Part shown: positions 8,801-16,774 of the stretch, in pieces
Layout: every line of letters begins with the position of its first letter
Position numbering within the stretch: position 1 is the stretch's first letter
DNA from: an uncultured Verrucomicrobiales bacterium
Lineage (GTDB): Bacteria > Verrucomicrobiota > Verrucomicrobiia > Verrucomicrobiales > Akkermansiaceae
Assembly (NCBI GenBank): GCA_937916505.1
Contig: CALFSW010000417.1
Span: 1-43,400, forward strand
Direction: 5' to 3'
Length of the DNA stretch: 43,400 nt
Position numbers and translations under genes: made by a program
The notes under the pieces: model-generated
What the model was told of the DNA's origin: nothing
Seen by the model: only the letters and a program-made list of their open reading frames with translations
Database searches by the model: none

Positions 8801-10076
8801 CAGCCTCAAGATGAAGTATGACGATGCCGCTGCCGTCTACATCAATGGTGCCGAGGCAGTCCGCACCACAAACCTTTCCGCTGGCGCGGCCTTCGATACC
8901 TTCGCTTCTTCCAGCACTCCCAACGAGCGCACTTATTTCGAGTTCATCATCCCGCCATCCTTGTTCATCGACGGCGAGAACACCATCGCGGTGGAGATCC
9001 ACAACGCCTCTGCGGGCAGCTCGGATATCAGCTTCGATCTCCGCCTGCGAGGCGAGATCGACACCAGCAATGGAGACAACATCACCAAACCGGTGATCTT
9101 GAGCGAACCCGCTCAACTCAATGCCCGTGCCTACAATTCAGCGACGAGCGAGTGGAGTGCGTTGACCTCGGCCTTCTTTAGTATCAATTCCGTCCTGGCT
9201 TCGGTGGAAAATCTCGTGATCTCCGAAATTCACTACCATCCCGCCGAGCCGCTGGAGGCCGGGGAGATCGCAGTATCGACTGACCGCGATGACTACGAAT
9301 TCATCGAATTGCTCAATATTGGAGCACAGGCGATCAACCTCAGCGGGGTCAATTTCTCCGACGGGATCAATTTCACATTTCCGACAAACACCCTTCTTAA
9401 TGTGGGTGCCCGTGCGGTGCTTGTCCGTGATGCCCCGGCATTCGTCGCCCGTTATGGAGAAGGTATCCAGATTGCTGGTGAATACTCCGGCCGTCTGAGT
9501 AACGATGGCGAGCCTCTTACGCTGTCCCTGACGGGAAATGGGGATCTTCGCAACGTTACCTTTAACGACAAATTCCCGTGGCCAACGCTCCCAGACGGCG
9601 CAGGGTTTTCACTTGTGTTGATCGCCCCGACTACCAATCCCGATCACGCGCTCCCCTCCAGTTGGGGCACTCATGCTGTCATCGGCGGTGCGCCAGGCCA
9701 AGCCGATGAACTACAGGTCGACAGCTACCCGGCGTGGAAGATGCAAAATAACATCACCGACGATCATGACGACAGCGACGGCGATGGCCTTAGCTCCTTC
9801 GTTGAATACGCCCTTGGCTCCTCTCCGACCGAGTTCAGCACTTCCAGTCTGCCAAGGCCCGGTATGACGACCGGGGAAGGTGACCAGTTCCTCACCATCA
9901 CTTACGAGAAGAACCTGCTGGCGAACGACGTCATCTTCCAGCTCGAGTCATCGACCGACCTCCTGATCTGGCAGAGTGAAGAAGCCATTGAGGTGTCAGC
10001 CAATACCTTCCGTATGGCAACCCCATTGCACGAGGGCGGGGAGCAATACCTGAGGCTGAAAATTTCGCTCCGCTGA
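5841..10076 (+). CDS. Secreted CotH-family protein with lamin-tail and chitobiase-like domains
   Basis: The ATG at 5841 gives a signal peptide (MPSRLHSLLLLSAALIGLTV, cleavage near LRAA); an upstream ATG/TTG extension is not signal-like. The 1411-residue protein carries these domains in order: lamin-tail domain about 25-140 (ITEFLASNQDG...DWIEIWN); a jelly-roll-like segment about 170-340; a chitobiase/hexosaminidase C-terminal-like domain about 365-440 (IRYTTDGSLPTETSGT); CotH kinase-like domain about 470-830 with YRGQYHLRERWD; a second TTDG-type segment about 845-890 (IYYTLDGSDPRLSGG); a second jelly-roll about 900-1080; a second lamin-tail domain about 1120-1233; and a C-terminal DSDGDGLSSFVEYALG module. 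CotH proteins of spore formers phosphorylate coat proteins. In Verrucomicrobia such giants are exported and their substrate is unknown. Monocistronic. Confidence 0.85.
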   Translation: MPSRLHSLLLLSAALIGLTVLRAATLTDARITEFLASNQDGIQDEDGDRSDWIEIWNSSGVGGDLGGWYLTDDPAILTKWTLPAAQLGSGEYLLVFASGKDRSAVPGEVHANFKLDAMAGGYLALVKPDGTTIASEFNNYPAQLNDIAYGTGFETAAPITLVNSGVNAKWHVPSGPVTDWNQPDFDDSTWSSGTTGIGYDNPLGGDYLPHIGPGDDLRLAMRLKNPSVYIRVPFEVTEPAGIADFVLSAQWEDGFIAYLNGIEIHRERAPLTPVWNSGCNPASGRSPETLVVRFSDYPLASGNLVAGSNILAIQGLNDSAGSSDFLFSPRLTATQQDVTNLIPGFFPDLTPGAENSILYEGITADTKFTTDRGFHETAFDLIISTATAEATIRYTTDGSLPTETSGTSYTGPIHISETMVVRAIAFRQGYRPTNVDTHTYIFPADVVTQAAMRPQITQDPTYGPQMEDALNSIPSIALTFQGNDVPANRSEIPVSVEMLNFESGSKQVDAGVARYGSYVTNFQKKSIRLHFRSEYGAKRLNYPLFDGHDYKNILPVSDFDALDIRAGNHDMVARGAYMSNRFTDDSLLDMGQVAPHGRFVHLYFNGQYRGQYHLRERWDASMLASYLPGTEEEFDTINANNTGSEFLTGQLQDGDLTKWNELRGLLNGASPYSATKDIMDVDDLIDFMLLWTSGNAESEFRAGGSVSNGVGFKFMIKDADGHLRSPSRGVTHNGPLNAMTRYRTEGDPDFKILLADQIHKHFFNDGAMTGPKLVERLQSRVDEVRLSYIAEVARWGVHNGNQTNRTPVQWEAYQNNLLNNTLANLTASQMAKLRSAGMYPDIIAPVFSQHGGSIPVGGGVTMATGATAIYYTLDGSDPRLSGGTISPGATLAPFEGDVPEPRDFVGTGASWSYLDDGSNQGTAWRAVAFDDSGWPAGPSELGYTEGDEATLVGFIDVDPESAGTQRNATTYFRHKVDISEPASFSYFSLKMKYDDAAAVYINGAEAVRTTNLSAGAAFDTFASSSTPNERTYFEFIIPPSLFIDGENTIAVEIHNASAGSSDISFDLRLRGEIDTSNGDNITKPVILSEPAQLNARAYNSATSEWSALTSAFFSINSVLASVENLVISEIHYHPAEPLEAGEIAVSTDRDDYEFIELLNIGAQAINLSGVNFSDGINFTFPTNTLLNVGARAVLVRDAPAFVARYGEGIQIAGEYSGRLSNDGEPLTLSLTGNGDLRNVTFNDKFPWPTLPDGAGFSLVLIAPTTNPDHALPSSWGTHAVIGGAPGQADELQVDSYPAWKMQNNITDDHDDSDGDGLSSFVEYALGSSPTEFSTSSLPRPGMTTGEGDQFLTITYEKNLLANDVIFQLESSTDLLIWQSEEAIEVSANTFRMATPLHEGGEQYLRLKISLR

Positions 10077-10401
10077 AGTTCATCGAACCAAACCATCTCC
10101 GCGATTGGAGCCGCCAGAAAAAGGTCAGCCCTTATCCATTTTAATGAATCACCCTTGCAAAGGGAATGAACCGGGTCAGCCGGTCACAAACTGACCGGCT
10201 ATTGCGGTGAAGCAACTTGTGGAAAATTAAACCCGGTGGGCTCCCGGGTGGCACCACTTTTACCGACCAAGTGCTTAACTCCGTGCCAGGAATCAATTTT
10301 ACGGGCGGGCAGGAAAATTGGAATCATGGCGAAGAGCAGGAGGTGCTAGCCTTTATTACCGGGCCTTTGATGATTGAAATTTACCAGGCTCGGCGCGTTC
10401 A
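10077..10401. other. Intergenic region, possible coding remnant
   Basis: This 325-bp gap lies between the convergent ends of the CotH gene and PQQ copy B. It contains a perfect hairpin (listed separately). A plus-strand open frame from about 10217 to the repeat boundary reads like a protein fragment (for example GGQENWNHGEEQEVLAFITG) but then runs antisense through copy B. It may be the tail of a gene interrupted when the 1.4-kb repeat arrived. I cannot assign a family. Confidence 0.3.
10178..10200. repeat. Perfect hairpin downstream of the CotH gene
   Basis: AGCCGGTCA (10178-10186) and TGACCGGCT (10192-10200) form a 9-bp perfect stem with loop CAAAC, about 100 nt past the CotH stop. No T-run follows, so it would not be a classical intrinsic terminator, but it may stabilise the 3' end of the transcript. 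Confidence 0.45.
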
Positions 10402-11739
10402 TCACTCCTTCGCAAGCGAGAGACAGATGACTTCGGTGTCGTTGCGAATGAAGGCGCACTTTCTTGCGTAAGCAGGGTGTGACCAGACGATGTCGCGTTG
10501 CCGTAGATCGAGGCCATTGGGTTCGATGACGTGAGCGCGATCAATTTCCTCGTAACCTTTCACGGATAGGTTCGCGATGACGAGGTCGCCCTTTTCGGTG
10601 AATAGAAAGTAGCGGTCTTCATGAGGGGTGACAAAGACGGTGCCCCAGCGCACGGGTTCCTCAAGGGCTATGGGCTTGAGGGATTCCCACACCCGCTTCC
10701 CGGTGAGAGCTTCCATGCAGCGGAACTGGCCGTAACTACAGGCTGCGAAGAGATGACCGTCACGTAACACGGGGGTGTTCATGATGCCATGAAGGTGGGT
10801 GGTCTTATTTTCGCTGGCACGCTCGGTGCGATAGACGATCTCCGGGGTCGATTCATCCTTCTTGAGCTTGAGGAGCATGGATCCATTGTAGAAGCAGGTG
10901 AGGAAGAGATGCTCTTCGTCAATCATCTGTGGCGTTGCGATGGTGAGGCCGTAGCGAATTTTCCAGGGAATACTCCAGTAGACTTTGCCCGTCAGTGGAT
11001 CGAGCGCATTGGCGGCCTCCGGATGCCAGATGATGAGGAGATCACGACCGGCATGCTTGACGATGCGCGGCGGGCAATAGCCGGGATGTTTGGTTGAGAC
11101 GGATCGCCAGACTTCCTTGCCGGTCACCTTGTGGAAAGCCACGGCTGTCGAGCCATCGCCGCTTCCGAGACAGATTAGGAGATCGCCATGGATGAGAGGT
11201 GCGGCCGCAAATCCCCAGGTCTGGGTTTTCACCGCGAAGAGCTTCTTAAAGTCATGAGACCACTTCTCTTCCCCATCCTCTGTTGAGCGGCAAATGAGAT
11301 TTCCTTCTCCTCCAAAAGTATAGACGCGGTCTCCATCGACCAGAGGGGTGACCCGGGGTCCTGCCGAATAAGACATGGTGTAGGGGCAGTCATAGGCTTT
11401 TTCCCAGATCACTTTTCCCGTGCTTGCATCGAGACAGAGAAGGCGTTCGTTTCCCTGCTTTTTACCGGTGCGTGCTCCCACCGCCTGCGCTTCCGGAGTG
11501 TTGAGCGCCTTGCGATCCATGACGAAGACACGATCACCGGCGACCGATGGTCCGGCATAGCCACGGTTGACGGGGGTGCGCCAGAGAACCTTGGGGCCGC
11601 CACTTGGAAACTTGTCGATAATCCCGCTCTCCCGCCAAACCCCGTCGCGTTGCGGACCGAACCATTGCGGCCAGTCGTCTGCAAGGGCAGAGGCCGGGAG
11701 AGCGACGAAGAGGAGTGAGGCTGATAGCAGAGATTTCAT
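10402..11739 (-). CDS. Secreted PQQ-like beta-propeller protein (copy B)
   Basis: This is a 445-residue paralogue of the protein at 2792-4126, with the same signal peptide (MKSLLSASLLFVALPASALA) and the same DDWPQWFGPQRDGVW opening. I count 15 amino-acid differences plus one extra C-terminal glutamate, caused by a different last-codon context at the repeat edge. Most differences fall in the N-terminal half (for example AQAVGARTGKKQ against AKAEGARTGNKP, and STEDGEE against ATRDGTE). Long stretches at the centre and at the 5' end are identical at the nucleotide level. The start at 11739 is chosen from the signal peptide; the longer frame to 11865 is not conserved in copy A. The role is presumably the same as copy A and unknown. 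Both are intact, so neither is an obvious pseudogene. Confidence 0.85.
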   Translation of the reverse strand: MKSLLSASLLFVALPASALADDWPQWFGPQRDGVWRESGIIDKFPSGGPKVLWRTPVNRGYAGPSVAGDRVFVMDRKALNTPEAQAVGARTGKKQGNERLLCLDASTGKVIWEKAYDCPYTMSYSAGPRVTPLVDGDRVYTFGGEGNLICRSTEDGEEKWSHDFKKLFAVKTQTWGFAAAPLIHGDLLICLGSGDGSTAVAFHKVTGKEVWRSVSTKHPGYCPPRIVKHAGRDLLIIWHPEAANALDPLTGKVYWSIPWKIRYGLTIATPQMIDEEHLFLTCFYNGSMLLKLKKDESTPEIVYRTERASENKTTHLHGIMNTPVLRDGHLFAACSYGQFRCMEALTGKRVWESLKPIALEEPVRWGTVFVTPHEDRYFLFTEKGDLVIANLSVKGYEEIDRAHVIEPNGLDLRQRDIVWSHPAYARKCAFIRNDTEVICLSLAKE

Positions 11740-11806
11740 GATACAGGAATGATGACGGCGTTTCTTCGCATGTCGGAGCGCCTTCTGCGAATCCAAAACG
11801 GCGATT
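10408..11806 (-). repeat. 1.4-kb direct repeat, copy B
   Basis: Partner of 2795-4193, same length (1399 bp) and orientation. Differences are clustered: for instance 10905-11092 is identical to 3292-3479, while the stretch around 11100-11500 holds most of the substitutions. No inverted ends, target-site duplication or transposase gene were seen at the borders. Confidence 0.85.
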
Positions 11807-11904
11807 GCTGGAGGGATTTTCTCTTTTAGAGAAGGGGGGAGAGGCATTGCGCGGGATTCGATCACAACACCTCATATTCAGAGGGTCGCTCCAGTTCCCG
11901 GTCG

Positions 11905-13290
11905 CTACGCAATGATGTCGTGAACCACCTCGCCGTGGACATCGGTCAGCCGGAAATCACGTCCGCCATATCGATAGGTGAGCTCCGTGTGGTCGAGGCC
12001 CAGGAGGTGAAGCATGGTGGCATGTAAATCGTGGAGGTGGACCTTGTTCTCAACAGCTTCGTAGCCGAGTTCGTCTGTTTTCCCATAAGCGAGGCCGCCG
12101 CGAACGCCTCCACCCGCCATCCAAATCGTGTAGCCCTTTGCATTGTGATCCCGACCGGGGGAACCTTGGCCATCGAGGAGCTGCGACTCCGGTTGACGCC
12201 CGAACTCGCCACCCCAGAAGACCAGGGTATCGTCCAAGAGGCCGCGGCGTTCGAGGTCGGTAAGAAGAGCGGCGATCGGTTGGTCGATCTCTTCACACCG
12301 CGCCGGAAGACCGGTCTCGATGGCAGAGTGATGATCCCAGCCGCTGCAGGCGACCTCGACAAAGCGCACACCCGACTCGACCAATTGGCGGGCCATCAGG
12401 CACTGGCGTCCAAAGTCGTCCGTGCGCTTCCCCCCGATGCCGTAGAGATCGAGGGTTTCCTTCGATTCCCTGATCGTGTCGATGACTTGAGGGACGGCTT
12501 CCTGCATGTTGCTGCTCAGGTCGAGCGAATCGATGACCCCTTTGACATTCGGATTACCTCCACTGCGTTGCAGCAAGTGGCGATTCATCGATTGGGTGAA
12601 GTCGAGGACGCCATCCGAGACGCCCGGGATCTTCCCGTGACCGCTCAGGTTCTTAATTTTGGCATCCTTCACCGGTCGACCTTCCCAACCGATGCGGGTC
12701 GCTTGGTAGGCGCTTGGGAGGAAGGCGTTCCCGTAGTTGGACGGTCCGCCGAAAGTGCGCGTCGGTTTGATGGTGACATAGCCGGGAAGATTTTCGTTCG
12801 AGCTCCCGAGGCCGTGCAAGACCCAGGAGCCGAGAGACGGCCGCACGAATTGGAAACTCCCGGTGTGCAGCATTGGGATGGCCAGCGGGTGCGCGCTGCT
12901 GTCCGTTTGCATGCTGTTAATGACACACAGCCGGTCGGCCTGCTTTGCGATGTGGGGCAGCAGTTCGGAAATCCAGAGCCCGCTTTTGCCATGTTGCGAA
13001 AAGTCCCACATCGGAGCCATGAGCTTCTTTTTCTTCTTCCCTTCCTTGCCGCCATCCACGTAGAGCTTCGGTTTGTAATCGAACATGTCGTGCTGGGACG
13101 GGCCGCCGTTCATGAACAGGAAAATCATCCGCTTGGCCTTCGGGGCGAAATGCGGACCGCCCGGAGATTTCGTTCCAGCCATGCTCCGGTTGGCGGTCAG
13201 TCCTGCCAGAGCGAGCGAGCCAAAGCCACCCGATCCGAGCTTGAGCCAGTTACGGCGCGAGATGTTGATGGGCTGTTGTACGGGATTCAT
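11905..13290 (-). CDS. DUF1501 family protein, Tat-exported
   Basis: A 461-residue protein with a twin-arginine-type leader (ISRRNWLKLGSGGFG at about 10-24). The body is typical of DUF1501, a family with an alkaline phosphatase/sulfatase-like fold that is very abundant in Planctomycetes and Verrucomicrobia: 'RMIFLFMNGGPSQHDMFDYKP', 'SGWDHHSAIETG', 'FWGGEFGRQPESQ' and 'GRDHNAKGYTIWMAGGGVRGG'. Biochemical activity is unknown. The ATG is 4 nt downstream of the stop of the PSD1 gene (13295-15598), so the two are co-transcribed and probably translationally coupled. This PSD1-DUF1501 pairing is the common arrangement in the phylum, and the two are thought to work together outside the cytoplasm. Confidence 0.9.
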   Translation of the reverse strand: MNPVQQPINISRRNWLKLGSGGFGSLALAGLTANRSMAGTKSPGGPHFAPKAKRMIFLFMNGGPSQHDMFDYKPKLYVDGGKEGKKKKKLMAPMWDFSQHGKSGLWISELLPHIAKQADRLCVINSMQTDSSAHPLAIPMLHTGSFQFVRPSLGSWVLHGLGSSNENLPGYVTIKPTRTFGGPSNYGNAFLPSAYQATRIGWEGRPVKDAKIKNLSGHGKIPGVSDGVLDFTQSMNRHLLQRSGGNPNVKGVIDSLDLSSNMQEAVPQVIDTIRESKETLDLYGIGGKRTDDFGRQCLMARQLVESGVRFVEVACSGWDHHSAIETGLPARCEEIDQPIAALLTDLERRGLLDDTLVFWGGEFGRQPESQLLDGQGSPGRDHNAKGYTIWMAGGGVRGGLAYGKTDELGYEAVENKVHLHDLHATMLHLLGLDHTELTYRYGGRDFRLTDVHGEVVHDIIA

Positions 13291-13294
13291 CTTA

Positions 13295-15598
13295 CTATTC
13301 TATGTCGACCAGGTAACGGAATTCGGCGGTTGAAAATAATGACAGAAAGAGGGTCGACCAAGCACTCTCATCGCGATTTTCGATCTCAGCTTCGGCGTCT
13401 TGGGTCAGCGCAAGTAAAGCGAGTGCGCCCTTCTTCTCTTCCGCCGTGGCTGCCCGGGTAAATACCCACTGCATCGCGAGGTCGATCCTGTCGGCATCAT
13501 CCTTCGCCGATGAATCGGCGAGCAGGCGTTTCGCGGCGTGTTTTGCCTGCTCCGCGACAAATTTGGAATTCCGAAGAAACAATGCCTGCGAGGGGACTTC
13601 GGTCACGGACCGCTTCCCGCTGACCAGGCTGGCGGAGGGAAAGTCGAAGCGGTCAAAGAGTTCGGAGGCATAGTCGCGGATCACCGGCAGATAGACGCTG
13701 CGGTGATTGCTGGGCGGTTGTAATATTTTGGTGTCGACGCCGCGCACCAACTTGTCGCCCAGCCCGGTCACGGTTGATCCGACCGGTGGTTTGATGTCGA
13801 GCTGGCCACTGACCGCGAGGATGGCATCACGAATCGCCTCCGCGGGCAAACGGCGTGGCATCGAGCGCCATAGCAAGCGGTTCTCCGGATCGATTTTCAG
13901 GCCCTGCTCAAGGGACGCACAGCTGAGTTGATAGGTCCTGCTGAGCACTATTTTTCGGATGGTCTCCTTGATCGACCATCCGTTGTCCATGAATTCAACC
14001 GCCAGGGTGTCGAGCAATTCCCGATGACTGGGGGGTGTGCCCGTCGCGCCAAAGTTGTCCACCGACTCGACCAAGCCACGACCGAAGAGATGGTGCCAAA
14101 TGCGGTTGACCATTACCCGTGCGGGCAGGGGATTATGGCGGCTTGCCATCCAATGGGCCAACTGCAGCCGGCCGCTCTGCTTGGGATCGATGGCGGGTAA
14201 TTCAGGGATCGGAATGGCGGTTAAAAAACCGCGTGGGGCAAGTTCGCCCGGTTGACTGAGTTCACCACGGATCGCGATTTTGGTGTCAGCAGGATCCGAC
14301 CGATCCCGGGCGCTCATCGCGTAAGGCGGTCGCGGCGGACGGTTTTTTTCCAGCTCCGCAACCGCGGCCTCAAGAGGCGCGAGTTCTCCCTTAAGCCTGG
14401 CAATCATTGCCTCCGGAGCCTCTTTTGGTTCCTCCTCTTTTTTGGCAGTTCCGGCTTCTGCCGGAGGCGATGCCCCGGCCCCGGTCGCCGTAGCGTCTGA
14501 CTTGGCGATCTCCTTCGTGGGCGCTTTTTTCTTCGCCTCTTCAGCTTTCGTCAGTTCGGTTTTCTTCTCGTCCCTGGGCTTCTTGGCCGCATCGATCTTC
14601 TTTTCGTAATCTTCCGCGGCAGCGTGTAAATCCGCGCCCTCGCGACCAATCGGGAGGAGGTCCGTTGGGTTGTTGCTGTACTTCTGTTTGATGGTGCCAT
14701 ACAGAGGTTCGGTGCTGAGGAAAATACCTGCCAACGAGTAGTAGTCTTTGGTCGGGATCGGATCGAACTTGTGATCGTGGCACTTCGCGCAGGAGACGGT
14801 GATCGCTAAAAAGGCGCGGGTGGTGACATCGATCTGGTCATCCACGATCTCCATGCGGTAGGCCATGCCGCTGGAATTGTGACGCTTGGTCCCAAATGAC
14901 AACAAACTGGTTGCCACCAGTCGATTTTCGGTATCCCCGGCTGATTCGTCTGGAGCTCCAGGCAACAGGTCTCCGGCAACCTGCTCCCTGATGAACTGAT
15001 CATACGGTTTGTCCGCGTTGAGCGCGTCGATCACGTAATCCCGGTAAGGCCAGGCATGGGGGTAGGAAAAGTTGAACTCCTTGCCACTGGACTCGGCAAA
15101 TCGCACCACATCGAGCCAGTGCCGGCCCCAGCGCTCGCCGAAACGGGGGGAGGCGAGTAGTTCGTCAACCAGCTTGGCGACGGCCTCGGGTGCCGGGTCA
15201 TTCACAAACGCCTGGATTTGACTGGGAGTCGGGGGCAGACCGACGAGGTCAAAATAGAGACGCCGTAAAAGGGTGGCGCGGCCGGCATCGGCAACAGGGG
15301 TCAATCCGGCTTTCTCAAGTTTCGCCAGGGTGAAGGTATCGATTGGGCTCCGCGGCCAGTCCGCGTTCCCAACCTCCGGTGCGACAGAAGCCTGCGGGGC
15401 CTGAAAGGCCCAGTTGCTTGAACCGGGATTCGGTTCCCCGGCCCGGGATGTTGTTGGCACCAAAAGCACCAGACAGGAAGACAGAATGACCTTGCGCCCC
15501 TTGCGAATCGTATCCCAAACGCAACGAATCACCGTCTCCCGCGATATTACGCCGGAGAGGGCGAAATCAGAAGGGTCTCTTTCCTCTTTCTTTGGCAT
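13295..15598 (-). CDS. PSD1-type protein (DUF1549 + DUF1553) without an N-terminal cytochrome domain
   Basis: DUF1549 spans about residues 84-290 (SPIDTFTLAKLEKAGL, RRLYFDLVGLPPTP, FGERWGRHWLDVVRFAES). It ends in a CAKCHDHKFDP motif with a potential heme-ligating CxxCH at C270-H274. A lysine/glutamate/alanine-rich linker of about 100 residues (roughly 320-415, probably coiled coil) precedes DUF1553 (about 440-767; HWMASRHNPLPARVMVNRIW). The usual N-terminal PSCyt1 cytochrome domain is absent. The start is uncertain. The ATG at 15598 leaves about 35 residues before a hydrophobic signal-like segment (VILSSCLVLLVPTTSRAG), and a GTG at 15532 would give a conventional signal peptide; the frame is open further to 15838. 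It is first in an operon with DUF1501 and divergent from the nan operon. Confidence 0.85.
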   Translation of the reverse strand: MPKKEERDPSDFALSGVISRETVIRCVWDTIRKGRKVILSSCLVLLVPTTSRAGEPNPGSSNWAFQAPQASVAPEVGNADWPRSPIDTFTLAKLEKAGLTPVADAGRATLLRRLYFDLVGLPPTPSQIQAFVNDPAPEAVAKLVDELLASPRFGERWGRHWLDVVRFAESSGKEFNFSYPHAWPYRDYVIDALNADKPYDQFIREQVAGDLLPGAPDESAGDTENRLVATSLLSFGTKRHNSSGMAYRMEIVDDQIDVTTRAFLAITVSCAKCHDHKFDPIPTKDYYSLAGIFLSTEPLYGTIKQKYSNNPTDLLPIGREGADLHAAAEDYEKKIDAAKKPRDEKKTELTKAEEAKKKAPTKEIAKSDATATGAGASPPAEAGTAKKEEEPKEAPEAMIARLKGELAPLEAAVAELEKNRPPRPPYAMSARDRSDPADTKIAIRGELSQPGELAPRGFLTAIPIPELPAIDPKQSGRLQLAHWMASRHNPLPARVMVNRIWHHLFGRGLVESVDNFGATGTPPSHRELLDTLAVEFMDNGWSIKETIRKIVLSRTYQLSCASLEQGLKIDPENRLLWRSMPRRLPAEAIRDAILAVSGQLDIKPPVGSTVTGLGDKLVRGVDTKILQPPSNHRSVYLPVIRDYASELFDRFDFPSASLVSGKRSVTEVPSQALFLRNSKFVAEQAKHAAKRLLADSSAKDDADRIDLAMQWVFTRAATAEEKKGALALLALTQDAEAEIENRDESAWSTLFLSLFSTAEFRYLVDIE

Positions 15599-15838
15599 TT
15601 CTGCCAGCCTATCTCTTTCTTCGTTGAAATCAACGAGGAAAATTGCTCTGTCTCGAGCCCATTCCAAAGTCGCTGGAAGAGGCGTGCTCACTTCTCCGAT
15701 TCCCTTCAATGGCGCAAACGGCGATCCCGCCGTGCAAACGCCCGCGTTTGGCCGAATCGCTGGTCTTTGGATGGGATTCAAAAGATGGGAAGATCGAATC
15801 TCGTCGTGGTGGAAAAACTCCGATAGATTCATTCGCAA
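15599..15838. promoter_or_regulatory. Divergent promoter region between PSD1 and the nan operon
   Basis: This 240-bp region separates divergent transcription units and must contain the promoter of the sialic-acid operon. A dyad GTTGAAATCAAC lies near 15625-15636, and AAACGGCGATCCCGCCGT near 15717. No regulator gene (NanR- or RpiR-like) is adjacent. I see no motif that I could assign to a known sialic-acid regulator. Confidence 0.35.
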
Positions 15839-16774
15839 ATGAAGCCTTTAGAGATGAGCGGATTGGTCGCGGCAGTGGTGACGCCGATGGATGCGAAGGG
15901 AGAACTGGACCTGGAGGTGGTGCCCCGGGTGCTGGATCACCTGGAGAAAGACGGGATCACGGGGATCTATATCGCGGGGAGCACGGGCGAAGGAATGTCA
16001 CTGACTGATGAGGAACGCCGGGCGGTGGCGGAGGCTTATGTGGGCGCGGCGAAAGGTCGGATGAAGACCTTTGTGCAGGTGGGGCATAACAGCTTGAAGG
16101 CTTCCGCGGAATTGGCGGGGCATGCCGAAGCGATCGGGGCGGATGCGGTCTCGGCGACGCCGACGGGGTATTTTAAAGTGAGCGGTGAAGAAGAGCTGGT
16201 GGAGGGCTTGCTGCCAATCGTGGAAGCGGCTCCCAAGACCCCGTTTTACTACTATCATATTCCATTTTTATCCGGAGTGAATCTGGATCCGATGAAACTC
16301 ACAGACCGGGCAATGGATCGTTTGCCGACTTTTTGTGGAATCAAGTATTCCGATGGAGCAACGCTTTATCATCTGCCGCTTTTGGAAAAAATCGGGCCGG
16401 GTTTGGAATTTCTAGCCGGGTCGGATGAAGCCTATCTCATGTCGGTGGCGCAGGGGTTTCGCTCGGCGGTGGGGAGCACTTATAATTATGCGGCGCCAAT
16501 TTATGACAATGTGAGAGCCGCGCTGAGCGTGGGCGATTTTGAACGGGCCCGGATGTGGCAAGGGCGTGCGCTGGAAATGATTGCCGCGATGTTTGAAACC
16601 TGTGGTCGGGCTTCTCTAAAAGTCATGATGCAAATGGTGGGCATCGACTGCGGTCCGGTGCGCCGTCCGATTGATCCGGCAAGTCCTGATCAAATTGAGG
16701 CCCTCAAAAAACGGCTCGAAGGAATGGGCTGGTTTGAGTGGGTGGACCAGGATGTCAATGTGATCTCGCGATGA
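15839..16774 (+). CDS. nanA: N-acetylneuraminate lyase (DapA/NAL superfamily)
   Basis: A 311-residue TIM-barrel aldolase. It has GSTGEG at 47-52, the version typical of sialic-acid lyases, and YYYHIP at 137-142 with Y139 in the catalytic-tyrosine position. GIKYSD at 167-172 supplies the Schiff-base lysine K169. Reaction: N-acetylneuraminate to N-acetylmannosamine + pyruvate, in the cytoplasm. The sialic-acid assignment over dihydrodipicolinate synthase rests on these motifs and on the downstream mutarotase/symporter and epimerase genes, which supply the substrate and process the product. The stop overlaps the next start as ATGA. An alternative start at Met6 (15854) is possible. Confidence 0.88.
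   Translation: MKPLEMSGLVAAVVTPMDAKGELDLEVVPRVLDHLEKDGITGIYIAGSTGEGMSLTDEERRAVAEAYVGAAKGRMKTFVQVGHNSLKASAELAGHAEAIGADAVSATPTGYFKVSGEEELVEGLLPIVEAAPKTPFYYYHIPFLSGVNLDPMKLTDRAMDRLPTFCGIKYSDGATLYHLPLLEKIGPGLEFLAGSDEAYLMSVAQGFRSAVGSTYNYAAPIYDNVRAALSVGDFERARMWQGRALEMIAAMFETCGRASLKVMMQMVGIDCGPVRRPIDPASPDQIEALKKRLEGMGWFEWVDQDVNVISR

Noticed and set aside
12031-13461. 476-codon plus-strand frame opposite the first DUF1501 gene
   Set aside because: Shadow of a high-GC3 coding strand; no signal peptide or family pattern, while the minus strand carries clear DUF1501 motifs.
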